From assembly GCA_964417925.1 (NCBI GenBank), contig CAYQJV010000033.1, positions 1 to 18,186 of the forward strand: 18,186 bases of DNA, read 5' to 3'. Below the pieces are notes generated by a model. That model made no database searches. It was not told the origin of the DNA and was given only the letters and a program-made list of their open reading frames with translations. Source of the DNA: CAYQJV01 sp964417925 (GTDB lineage Bacteria > Hydrothermota > Tepidihabitantia > B3-TA06 > CAYQJV01). The position numbers and the translations under genes are program-made. Below, piece by piece: positions 1 to 6,949 of this stretch. The first letter of the stretch is position 1. Every line of letters starts with the position of its first letter.

Positions 1-318
1 GGAGGGCATATTGTTCAGGGACATGTGGATGAAACCGGAAGAATAGAAAGTATAAAAAAACTTGGAGAGACATTTTTAATGGAGGTGAGTTTTTCTTCTT
101 TTTACCGAGATTTCTTGGTACCAAAGGGTTCTGTAGCAATTGATGGGATAAGTCTTACCGTAGTCGAAATAAAAGGTAATAAATTTACAGTAAATATAAT
201 TCCTTATACAATTGCTAATACCAATTTAAAATACCGAAGAATAGGTGAGAAGGTAAATATTGAGTACGATATATTTGCAAAGTATATTTTCAGTTTTTTA
301 AAGAAGATGAAGTTTTAG
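1..318 (+). CDS. ribE: Riboflavin synthase alpha chain, C-terminal part (5' end outside window)
   Basis: Riboflavin synthase joins two 6,7-dimethyl-8-ribityllumazine molecules to give riboflavin in the cytoplasm. The reading frame is open from base 1. It begins with the GGHIVQGHVDETG motif that opens the second lumazine-binding barrel in this family, and continues with AIDGISLTVVEI, also a family hallmark. About 105 residues are present, close to half of the usual 200-215, so the first barrel lies upstream of the window. The GTG at 25-27 is the internal valine of GHVDE and not a start. The last 29 bases overlap the 3' end of the convergent MgtC-family gene. A T-run follows the stop, but I see no GC-rich hairpin before it. 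Identity is secure from the motifs; only the missing 5' end is unseen. Confidence 0.92.
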   Translation, partial: GGHIVQGHVDETGRIESIKKLGETFLMEVSFSSFYRDFLVPKGSVAIDGISLTVVEIKGNKFTVNIIPYTIANTNLKYRRIGEKVNIEYDIFAKYIFSFLKKMKF

Positions 319-781
319 TTTTTTTTCTATTTTGTTTTAATTTCTTGTGAGATTTAATCTCGCTTATTAAATGTTCAATTTTTCCAAAGATATGAAGTAC
401 AATGAATACAAGAAGAGTTCCTGTAATTGCAACAAAATAGTAGCCTTGTCCTGATGCAATTCCTATGCAAGCTACAGTCCATACTGATGCTGCTGTAGTT
501 AATCCATGGACAATAGCTTTCTCTCTTTCCCTTATTATGGTACCCGCTCCTAAAAATCCTATTCCGGTTATAATTGCTGCAGATATTCTCGTGGGATCTA
601 CGAATCCTGTTATTTCTGCTGAGTGTTCAGCTACGATCATCATCATTGCAGAAGCAAGGGATACGAGAATGTGGGTTCTCATTCCAGCGGGTTTTTCTCC
701 CCACTCTCTTTGAAAACCAATTATACCTCCTAACAAAAATGCTAAAAGCAATCTTAAAAAATCCTCCATGTATTGTGCCAT
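290..781 (-). CDS. MgtC/SapB family inner-membrane protein
   Basis: This 163-residue protein matches the MgtC/SapB N-terminal membrane domain. It has about four hydrophobic segments and the conserved blocks GGIIGFQRE near residues 18-26, PAGMRTHILVSL near 31-42, and a later GIGFLGAGTI followed by VHGLTTAASVW. Family members occur in magnesium-limitation and acid responses, and in pathogens they modulate the F-type ATP synthase; the role here is unknown. The soluble C-terminal domain of long MgtC proteins is absent, replaced by a short Lys-rich tail. I chose the ATG at 781 because AGGAG (complement of 789-793) lies 7 bases upstream; an in-frame TTG at 787 would sit too close to that site. The gene starts 2 bases after the stop of the upstream PHP phosphatase gene, so the two probably share a transcript. 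Confidence 0.85.
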   Translation of the reverse strand: MAQYMEDFLRLLLAFLLGGIIGFQREWGEKPAGMRTHILVSLASAMMMIVAEHSAEITGFVDPTRISAAIITGIGFLGAGTIIREREKAIVHGLTTAASVWTVACIGIASGQGYYFVAITGTLLVFIVLHIFGKIEHLISEIKSHKKLKQNRKKTKTSSSLKN

Positions 782-783
782 TT

Positions 784-1605
784 TCAATCTCCTATTGTTT
801 TTTGTGTTAATTTCTGGATAGGAAGTTGATGCATAGAACCTTCATTAAAAAGAGTTATTTTGTCGAACCCCATACTTAAAATTTTAAGGAGAGATTCGTG
901 TATATTATATCCAATTTCACAACCAGAATGAGCATCTGAGCCTATAGTAATGTTTTTACCCCCTTCTTCTTTATACATTTTTAAGATTTCCCAGTGAGGA
1001 TAAGGTGAGTTCACAAATTGCCTTAACCCTTGGGTATTTATTTCAAGCGCTAAATTTTTTAATGCAATATATTTCAAAAGTAATCTAAGTTCTTTTTCAT
1101 ATTCTTTTAGGTTAAAACTTTCTGGATCTTTCATATATTTTTTAAAATAATCAAAATGCCCTATTGTGTTAAAAAGGTTGGATTTACACATGCTTCGTAA
1201 TTCATCGAAGTAAGGTAGGAATTTTTTGGGTATTGTGGCGCTTTCTCTTTCTTGGACCCATTGGTCTATGGGAATTTTTTCAACATAGTGGATACTTCCT
1301 ATTATGATGTCAAACGTTTTATTCCTTAAATATGCATATATTTCCATTTCATATTCTCTTTGATAGGTTATTTCAATCCCCGATAAAATTAGAAGTTTAT
1401 TTTTAAATTTTTTGCTTAATTTACTTAGAGTATCTTTATAAAGCCTGTAATTAAAGTATCCATATCCAGGATCCTGAGGATTTAGCTCAAGGTGTTCAGT
1501 AAATGCAATAATTTTTATTCCTCTTTTAATTGCTATTTCACACACCTCCATAGGAGATAAAGAACTATCGTAAGAAAAAGTAGAATGTATATGTAAGTCT
1601 ACCAT
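784..1605 (-). CDS. PHP-domain phosphatase, histidinol-phosphatase (HisJ/HisK) family
   Basis: A 273-residue metal-dependent PHP phosphoesterase. Histidinol-phosphatases of this type remove phosphate from L-histidinol phosphate in histidine synthesis. The metal-ligand motifs are all visible in order: H5 and H7 in DLHIHSTFSYD, E37/H38 in FTEHLE, E78 in SGIEITY, H106 in GSIHYVE, H150 in IGHFDY, and D224/H226 in GSDAHS. Length is typical of the family (about 260-280). No other his genes are nearby, so the substrate is assigned by family only and other phosphoesters are possible. The ATG at 1605 has no Shine-Dalgarno sequence. A TTGACA/TAAAAT promoter ends 6 bases before it, implying a leaderless message. 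It appears to be first in a two-gene unit with the MgtC-family gene. Confidence 0.82.
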   Translation of the reverse strand: MVDLHIHSTFSYDSSLSPMEVCEIAIKRGIKIIAFTEHLELNPQDPGYGYFNYRLYKDTLSKLSKKFKNKLLILSGIEITYQREYEMEIYAYLRNKTFDIIIGSIHYVEKIPIDQWVQERESATIPKKFLPYFDELRSMCKSNLFNTIGHFDYFKKYMKDPESFNLKEYEKELRLLLKYIALKNLALEINTQGLRQFVNSPYPHWEILKMYKEEGGKNITIGSDAHSGCEIGYNIHESLLKILSMGFDKITLFNEGSMHQLPIQKLTQKTIGD

Positions 1606-1611
1606 TAGAAT

Positions 1612-1639
1612 ATTTTATTGTTGAATATAGTTTTGTCAA
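1612..1639 (-). promoter_or_regulatory. Promoter of the PHP phosphatase-mgtC unit (leaderless)
   Basis: Read on the minus strand, TTGACA (complement of 1634-1639), a 16-base spacer and TAAAAT (complement of 1612-1617). The -35 is a perfect consensus and the -10 matches five of six. Only 6 bases separate the -10 from the ATG at 1605, so transcription would begin at or next to the start codon. No Shine-Dalgarno sequence intervenes. Confidence 0.72.
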
Positions 1640-1660
1640 GAAATTTAACTTTTTCTTGAC
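1635..1660. repeat. 9-bp inverted repeat formed by two opposing -35 boxes
   Basis: GTCAAGAAA at 1635-1643 is the exact reverse complement of TTTCTTGAC at 1652-1660, with an 8-base centre. Each arm contains most of one -35 element of the divergent promoters plus three upstream bases. It may simply reflect a shared extended -35 sequence, or it may be an operator controlling both directions. Confidence 0.7.
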
Positions 1661-1683
1661 TTTTGCTTTGAAAAAGGTATTAT
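1656..1683 (+). promoter_or_regulatory. Promoter of the small hypothetical gene at 1701
   Basis: TTGACT at 1656-1661, a 16-base spacer and TATTAT at 1678-1683. The predicted start of transcription falls around 1690, directly before the AAAGGAGG ribosome site at 1689-1696, so the leader would be very short. It is divergent from the PHP-gene promoter, with the two -35 boxes 16 bases apart. Confidence 0.68.
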
Positions 1684-1700
1684 TTTCAAAAGGAGGAAAA

Positions 1701-2039
1701 ATGAATGAAGAATTATTGAATGAAAAATCTATAAATGAAATAGCCTCTCTATTGCGATATTTTGTAGAGTCAGGTGAACATAGGTTTATAGAAAAGATGA
1801 AGGATGTAACTGAAGATACACTTGGCAATTATCTTTTTGAAATTCTTTTTGAGGCGAGAAAAAGAAGAAGAGAAAATGCAAGAGATGAAAAAGGAAAATT
1901 TGTGCCAATACCTGCAGAGGATTCTCTTAAAGAGTTTATAAAGAGTTTTGTGCAGAATAGTGAAGAAGTAAAAAAGGCAGTACTATTATTATCTTTAAGT
2001 AGAAAGAGTTTTGAAAAGGAGGAGACAAAAGAGTTTTAA
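1701..2039 (+). CDS. Small hypothetical protein, charged and helical
   Basis: I do not recognise this 112-residue protein. It is rich in Glu, Lys and Arg, has no signal peptide or membrane segment, and looks mostly alpha-helical. Near residues 50-60 it carries a basic cluster (EARKRRRENARDEKG), followed by a helical C-terminal part ending in KEETKEF. The ATG at 1701 is chosen because AAAGGAGG (1689-1696) lies 4 bases upstream. A longer frame from a TTG at 1656 would begin inside the -35 box and be untranslated. The gene has its own promoter and the next gene has another, so it is probably transcribed alone or with weak read-through. It could be a small regulatory or structural protein; no function is claimed. 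Confidence 0.7.
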   Translation: MNEELLNEKSINEIASLLRYFVESGEHRFIEKMKDVTEDTLGNYLFEILFEARKRRRENARDEKGKFVPIPAEDSLKEFIKSFVQNSEEVKKAVLLLSLSRKSFEKEETKEF

Positions 2040-2045
2040 ATTTGT

Positions 2046-2073
2046 TTGACTTTTTGTAGAAATTCTTTACAAT
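2046..2073 (+). promoter_or_regulatory. Promoter of the C25 protease gene (leaderless)
   Basis: TTGACT at 2046-2051, a 16-base spacer and TACAAT at 2068-2073. The ATG at 2079-2081 lies 5 bases after the -10, where transcription would normally begin. There is no Shine-Dalgarno sequence between the -10 and the ATG. The promoter lies just downstream of the preceding gene's stop at 2039. Confidence 0.72.
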
Positions 2074-2078
2074 ATTCA

Positions 2079-5000
2079 ATGAAAAAGTTAAGTATAATAA
2101 TTATAATAATTATATTCATGTTTTTCCCTCTTTATTCTTTAACACTTACAAAAATTGTTGAGTTTCCATTACAAAATCTCAAAATGGAGAAAAAAGATGG
2201 CTTTATATGCCTTAAATTCCAAGGTGCAATATCTGATTGGAAACCAGGTGCTCCAGATCTTCCTTATATTCCCTATGAAATAGTTTTACCACCGAATTCA
2301 GTGATTGAAAATATCAGTGTAATTCCTCAAGATTCTATTACGTTATCTTTATTTTTACCTCTTTATCCGGTACAAAAGCCTACACCTCTTTCTTCGCCGT
2401 TACCACCGATATTTACTCCTCCCGATAAACATCTATATGGGTTGCCTCAATATCCTGAGTTTTATTATAGAGTAAGTTGGGGGAAAATCGGAAAATTTAC
2501 CGCTTTGAACCTTATTTTTTCACCTGTAATTTATAGACCTTTAGACCACAGTATTGTTATTTATAAAAAAATCAAGGTTATTGTAAATTATAAAGTACTT
2601 TCTAAATTTATGGAGAGTTTTTCGGGTTTCGATTATTTAATCATTACTGCAGATTCTTTAAAACCTTATTTTGATAAACTTAAAAGATGGAAGTTAAAGA
2701 AAGGATTAAATACTAAGATAAGAACCATTGAATGGATAAATGCAAATTATTCTGGTAGAGATATTCAAGAAAGAATAAGGAATTATATAAAAGAAGTGGT
2801 AAAGGATTCTGGAGTTACCTGGGTTTTACTTGGAGGAGATACTGATATAATACCTGATAGAAAGGCATTTGCAATGCCATGCAGTGCTTTTTATCATCCA
2901 CGTGAGGATAGTCTTCCTGCTGATCTTTATTACGCAGACATAGATGGTTCTTGGGATGAAGATAATGATGGAATTTTTGGAGAATTAGAAGATAGTATTG
3001 ATCTCTACCCTGATGTATTTATAGGAAGGGCTCCTGTAAGAACAGGAGAAGAAGCAGAAACGTTTGTGAATAAATTAATCACCTATGAGACGTGTCCTGA
3101 CACTACTTATCAAAAAGATTTTTTATTTCTTGGAGAAATTTTATGGAACAACCCTTATACTGATGGAGGTATAGGAAAGGATAGAATAGATAGTTTATGG
3201 ATACCTGATGGATACAATATTACAAAACTATATCAATCTCGAGGTAACGAAAATCCTACTTCTGTGATTAGAGAAATAGAAAAAGGGAAAGGATTAATAA
3301 ATCATGATGGACATGGTTGGATAAATATAATGAGTGTTGGAGAAGGATATCTTAGAAATGAAGATATGTTATCCTTAAGGAATTCTTCAAAATATGGAGT
3401 TATTTTCTCGATAGGATGTTGGACAGGAGCATTTGATTATGACTGTATTGGTGAAGCCTTTGTTAGAAATCCCAATGGAGGTGGTGTAGGATATATTGGA
3501 AATTCATCTTATGGATGGGGCTCTCCGGGTAATCCGGGATTTGGGTATTCTGATGTGTTTGATGAAAGATTTTATAAAGAGATTTTTGAAGAGAGCAGAA
3601 GACATATTGGAGAAGCCCTTGCTTTTACAAAAGCTTCTTTTATTCCTTTTTCTTACCAAAAGAATGTATACCGGTGGCATCAATACCAACTTAATCTTTT
3701 AGGAGATCCTGAAATGGTGATATGGCTTAATAACCCAGCAACCATGGAGGTGATGACTTCAGATTCTATTACTACTGATCAATTGCTTCATATATACGTG
3801 GAACATGAAGAAGTTCCTTTAAGTAATGTTACAGTTACACTTACTACAGATGATAGTATCTATACCAAGGTTACTACTAATGATTTTGGAGAAGCAGAGA
3901 TAGAGATAAAAGAAGATTTTCCTGAAGAAATGTATATTACCTGTACAAAATTTGATTTTCTGCCTGTAATAAAAACAATAAAAATAATACATAAGGATGT
4001 ATATCTTTCCTATTCTTTTCCATCTTTTAATGATGAACATGGGAATGACGATGGATATGTAAATCCAGCGGATACTGTACTTGTTTCTTTTTATCTTAAG
4101 AATTCAGGAATTACAAATGCGTACAACATTGATTTAAATCTTATAGCAAGAAACAATAGATTAATTATCATAGATAGTACAGAAAAAATAGAAGAGGTTA
4201 AGGCAAAAGATTCATTATTTATTAAAGATTGTTTTAAAGTATACATTCCTGATAGTATGGAAAGTTCTGCATTATGTACTCTTAGGGTGAAAGTTCAAGA
4301 TCATATTTGGAAATATCCTTTTATAATTCCTCTTCATACTCCAGATGTTTCCTTTTCTAATATTAGAATAGAAATACCTGATGAATATATAACACCTGGA
4401 AGCTCAGGGAATTTTATTTTCTATGTTGTTAATCGTGGAAGTGGAGTTTTTTACAACGGTACCGTGCAGATAATTCCTTTGACTGAGGGAGTGAATTTTG
4501 GAAATAAGGAGTTTAATCTTCCTTCAATTTTCCCCAAGGATTCCATCCAGATGGAGACTTTAATTTTTGTATCTTCAAATGCGCATGAAGGAGATTTGTT
4601 GAAATTTAAAATAGTGGTTGAAAATGATAAAACATATTATGAAGAAATAGTACAGTTTGTTGTAGGCAAAACAGGATTTACCGAAGATTTTGAAGATCCA
4701 TTTGAAGGATGGGAGAGTTACGGAACTCCGGATCTTTGGCATAGAACCACAGCTGATAAGAATTCCGGGAGTTATTCTCTCTATTGTGGTAGAGAAGATA
4801 AGCAACAATATGAGGACAACATGAACAATTCTATAGTGTCACCGGAATTTTTTATTCCTGTGGAACCAGTATTAGAACTTTATAGAAAATTTGAATTTCC
4901 TCTTTATGGTACTGATGGACTTTACATAGAGCTACTACATGGAGAAAAAATAGATACGCTTGATTTCTTAGGTACCGGAGGGGCTCTTGAAATAAAAGAT

Positions 5001-5438
5001 GAGTGGATGCCCGTATATTATGAGTTAAAAGGTACTGTACCTGGAGAGAAAGCACGGTTAAGATTTACCTTTGTAAGTGATGGAAGTGATGTAGCAAAAG
5101 GGGTATTCATAGATGATATAAAGGTTTATGGTAGAGAGCTTTTTAAAACTACAGGAATTGAGGAAAATAAGGATTTAAAAATATATATTGAATTTACGGG
5201 TAGTAATTATTTTTATGTTTATTTACCTGAAGATAAGGAGGTAAGTATTATTCTTTACGATTGTACTGGTAGACACGTAAGTACATTGTTTAAAGGATAT
5301 TTAAAAAAGGGTACTCATAAATTCTTGTGGAATCAATTGGATAGAAATGGGAAAAAAGTTTCTGTGGGAATATATTTTGTTATTGTAAAAACTAAAGATA
5401 AAAAATTACAAGGGACAAAACTTCTATTGATTCCATAA
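2079..5438 (+). CDS. Secreted C25 (gingipain-type) cysteine protease, multidomain
   Basis: An exported 1119-residue protein. Visible order: signal peptide about 1-20 (MKKLS plus a run of isoleucines), propeptide-like beta domain about 21-180, C25 peptidase about 185-548, beta-sandwich regions about 555-865, a jelly-roll/MAM-like region about 868-1020 (EDFEDPFEGWE to FIDDIKVYG), and a FlgD/type-IX-sorting-like domain about 1026-1119 ending in GIYFVIV...LLLIP. The clan CD catalytic pair is probably H412 (DGHGW) and C447 (SIGCWTG). A calcium-type acidic loop, DIDGSWDEDNDG, lies at 287-298, and the peptidase domain closes with LLGDPEMV. Start: the ATG at 2079 opens the signal peptide; a longer frame from the TTG at 2046 would begin in the promoter. 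It likely degrades external proteins, feeding the amino-acid genes downstream. The secretion route is inferred from the C-terminal domain type. Confidence 0.87.
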   Translation: MKKLSIIIIIIIFMFFPLYSLTLTKIVEFPLQNLKMEKKDGFICLKFQGAISDWKPGAPDLPYIPYEIVLPPNSVIENISVIPQDSITLSLFLPLYPVQKPTPLSSPLPPIFTPPDKHLYGLPQYPEFYYRVSWGKIGKFTALNLIFSPVIYRPLDHSIVIYKKIKVIVNYKVLSKFMESFSGFDYLIITADSLKPYFDKLKRWKLKKGLNTKIRTIEWINANYSGRDIQERIRNYIKEVVKDSGVTWVLLGGDTDIIPDRKAFAMPCSAFYHPREDSLPADLYYADIDGSWDEDNDGIFGELEDSIDLYPDVFIGRAPVRTGEEAETFVNKLITYETCPDTTYQKDFLFLGEILWNNPYTDGGIGKDRIDSLWIPDGYNITKLYQSRGNENPTSVIREIEKGKGLINHDGHGWINIMSVGEGYLRNEDMLSLRNSSKYGVIFSIGCWTGAFDYDCIGEAFVRNPNGGGVGYIGNSSYGWGSPGNPGFGYSDVFDERFYKEIFEESRRHIGEALAFTKASFIPFSYQKNVYRWHQYQLNLLGDPEMVIWLNNPATMEVMTSDSITTDQLLHIYVEHEEVPLSNVTVTLTTDDSIYTKVTTNDFGEAEIEIKEDFPEEMYITCTKFDFLPVIKTIKIIHKDVYLSYSFPSFNDEHGNDDGYVNPADTVLVSFYLKNSGITNAYNIDLNLIARNNRLIIIDSTEKIEEVKAKDSLFIKDCFKVYIPDSMESSALCTLRVKVQDHIWKYPFIIPLHTPDVSFSNIRIEIPDEYITPGSSGNFIFYVVNRGSGVFYNGTVQIIPLTEGVNFGNKEFNLPSIFPKDSIQMETLIFVSSNAHEGDLLKFKIVVENDKTYYEEIVQFVVGKTGFTEDFEDPFEGWESYGTPDLWHRTTADKNSGSYSLYCGREDKQQYEDNMNNSIVSPEFFIPVEPVLELYRKFEFPLYGTDGLYIELLHGEKIDTLDFLGTGGALEIKDEWMPVYYELKGTVPGEKARLRFTFVSDGSDVAKGVFIDDIKVYGRELFKTTGIEENKDLKIYIEFTGSNYFYVYLPEDKEVSIILYDCTGRHVSTLFKGYLKKGTHKFLWNQLDRNGKKVSVGIYFVIVKTKDKKLQGTKLLLIP

Positions 5439-5473
5439 AAATACTATTATTTAGCTGGAAAGGTTGTTTTTTC

Positions 5474-5501
5474 TTGACATTTTATAGAGGGCAATTAAAA
5501 T
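5474..5501 (+). promoter_or_regulatory. Promoter of tRNA-Gln
   Basis: TTGACA at 5474-5479, a 16-base spacer and TAAAAT at 5496-5501, 13 bases before the mature tRNA. This is the same shape as the PHP-gene promoter. No separate convincing promoter lies between the tRNA and the downstream lysine-catabolism cluster, so it might also drive those genes. Confidence 0.75.
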
Positions 5502-5514
5502 TATAACTACCTAC

Positions 5515-5586
5515 TGGGGGATCGTCTAACTGGCAGGACGGCTGACTCTGGATCAGCAAGTCGGGGTTCGAATCCCTGTCCCCCAG
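5515..5586 (+). tRNA. tRNA-Gln (anticodon CUG)
   Basis: A complete 72-base cloverleaf. The acceptor stem TGGGGGA (5515-5521) pairs fully with TCCCCCA (5579-5585), and the discriminator is G5586. The anticodon stem GCTGA/TCAGC (5541-5545 and 5553-5557) encloses the loop CTCTGGA with CTG at 5548-5550, which reads CAG (Gln). The T-arm 5562-5578 has the loop TTCGAAT. The 3' CCA is not encoded and must be added by tRNA nucleotidyltransferase. The U1-A72 pair is the identity element that bacterial GatCAB favours in tRNA-Gln, and gatCAB lies later in this window. Since CAA is the common Gln codon in such DNA, a second tRNA-Gln (UUG) is expected elsewhere. Confidence 0.96.
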
Positions 5587-5632
5587 TTTTATTTATTTTT
5601 AGTTCTTAAAAAGTCAACTTAAAAAGGAGGAA

Positions 5633-6949
5633 ATGATAGAGAAAAACATAGGAATAAGAAGAGAAGATAAAAATATATGGGAAAGGAGAGTCCCTCTTAT
5701 CCCAAGACATGTTAAAGAATTAAAGGAAGTGTTTAATATAAAGACCTTCCTACAACCTTCTGAAATTAGGGTTTTTTCGGAAGAAGAGTATAAAATAAAT
5801 GGTGCAGAAGTAATGGAAGATCTAAGCTTATGCAATTTCATTTTTGGTATAAAGGAGGTCCCGGTAGATGCTTTTTTACCCAGAAAGGTGTATGTATTTT
5901 TCTCTCATACCATAAAAGGACAGCCTCATAATATGCCTATGCTAAAAAAAATGATGGAACTTAGGTGTACTTTAATAGATTATGAGAGAATCACCGATGT
6001 TACAGGTAGAAGACTTATATTTTTTGGAAACTATGCAGGAATAGCAGGAATGATAGATACATTATGGATATTTGGTAAAAGACTGAGAGAAGAAGGTATA
6101 AAAAATCCCTTTGAAAATATAAAGCAGACTCTTGAATATAAAGATTTAAAAGATGCAATAAATGAAATTAAGAAAATAGGAGAAGAAATAGAAAAAAATG
6201 GGGTTCCTTCTGAAATCGTTCCTGTAGTAATTGGTATCACAGGGTATGGAAATGTATCAAGGGGAGTTCAAGAAATTCTCAGTTTTCTTCCTGTAAGAGA
6301 AATTTTGCCGGAGGATTTAGAAAGTATATTCCAAAACCCAGCAAAAAATATTATATACAAGGTCGTTTTTAAAGAAGAACATATGGTAGAGCACATTCAA
6401 GGAAAAAGATTTATTCTTGATGATTATTATAATAATCCCTATAATTATAGAAGCATTTTTTACAAATACATTCCTTATCTTTCAATTCTTGTAAATGCAA
6501 TATATTGGGATCCAAGATATCCCAAATTTGTGACCAAAAAGTTTTTAAAAGAAAATCACGAAAGCTTAAAAAGGTTGAAGGTAATAGGAGATATAAGTTG
6601 TGATATTGAAGGAGCTGTTGAAATAACTGTTAAAGCGACAAATCCAGGAAATCCTGTATTTGTGTATGATCCTTTGACAGGAGAAATAAAAGATGGGTAT
6701 AAGGGGAGAGGAATAGTTGTTCTTGCCGTTGATAACCTTCCTTGTGAACTTGCAAGAGATTCTTCGGAATTTTTTAGTGGAATTTTAAAAAAATTTATTC
6801 CCTACATTGTAAATGCAGATTATACAGAGAATTTTGATAAATTGAGTCTCCCGCCTGAGATTAAAAGGGCAGTCATTTTATATCATGGAGAACTTACGCC
6901 TGAGTATAAATACCTACAAAAATATATTGAAAAAAAGGAGGATAAATGA
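5633..6949 (+). CDS. Lysine-ketoglutarate reductase (saccharopine-forming)
   Basis: A 438-residue protein of the alanine dehydrogenase/PNT fold resembling the reductase half of eukaryotic bifunctional AASS/LKR-SDH. It would condense L-lysine and 2-oxoglutarate with NAD(P)H to give saccharopine in the cytosol. Visible: the N-terminal IGIRREDKNIWERRVPL motif (residues about 6-22), FFSHTIKGQ and LIDYERI near 90-125, GNYAGIAGMID near 137-147, and the nucleotide-binding GITGYGNVSRGV near 202-213. The start ATG at 5633 agrees with the family's N-terminus, but GGAGG ends only 2 bases before it, an unusually tight spacing. The stop overlaps the start of the dehydrogenase gene (ATGA), so the activities fused in animals and plants are here two coupled genes. 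The direction (degradation rather than synthesis) is inferred from the neighbours. Confidence 0.83.
   Translation: MIEKNIGIRREDKNIWERRVPLIPRHVKELKEVFNIKTFLQPSEIRVFSEEEYKINGAEVMEDLSLCNFIFGIKEVPVDAFLPRKVYVFFSHTIKGQPHNMPMLKKMMELRCTLIDYERITDVTGRRLIFFGNYAGIAGMIDTLWIFGKRLREEGIKNPFENIKQTLEYKDLKDAINEIKKIGEEIEKNGVPSEIVPVVIGITGYGNVSRGVQEILSFLPVREILPEDLESIFQNPAKNIIYKVVFKEEHMVEHIQGKRFILDDYYNNPYNYRSIFYKYIPYLSILVNAIYWDPRYPKFVTKKFLKENHESLKRLKVIGDISCDIEGAVEITVKATNPGNPVFVYDPLTGEIKDGYKGRGIVVLAVDNLPCELARDSSEFFSGILKKFIPYIVNADYTENFDKLSLPPEIKRAVILYHGELTPEYKYLQKYIEKKEDK

Noticed and set aside
465..810. Plus-strand open frames across the MgtC-family gene
   Set aside because: They are out-of-frame shadows of a well-conserved membrane protein and have no ribosome sites.
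5562..5604. Intrinsic terminator made by the tRNA T-arm and following T-rich run
   Set aside because: The T-run is interrupted and separated from the hairpin by the acceptor strand; mature tRNA folding would compete. Not supportable as a terminator.
5590..5617. Antisense promoter (TTGACT, 16 bases, TAAATA on the minus strand) pointing into tRNA-Gln
   Set aside because: The -10 matches only three of six consensus bases and there is no gene on that strand to serve; chance in T/A-rich DNA is likely.
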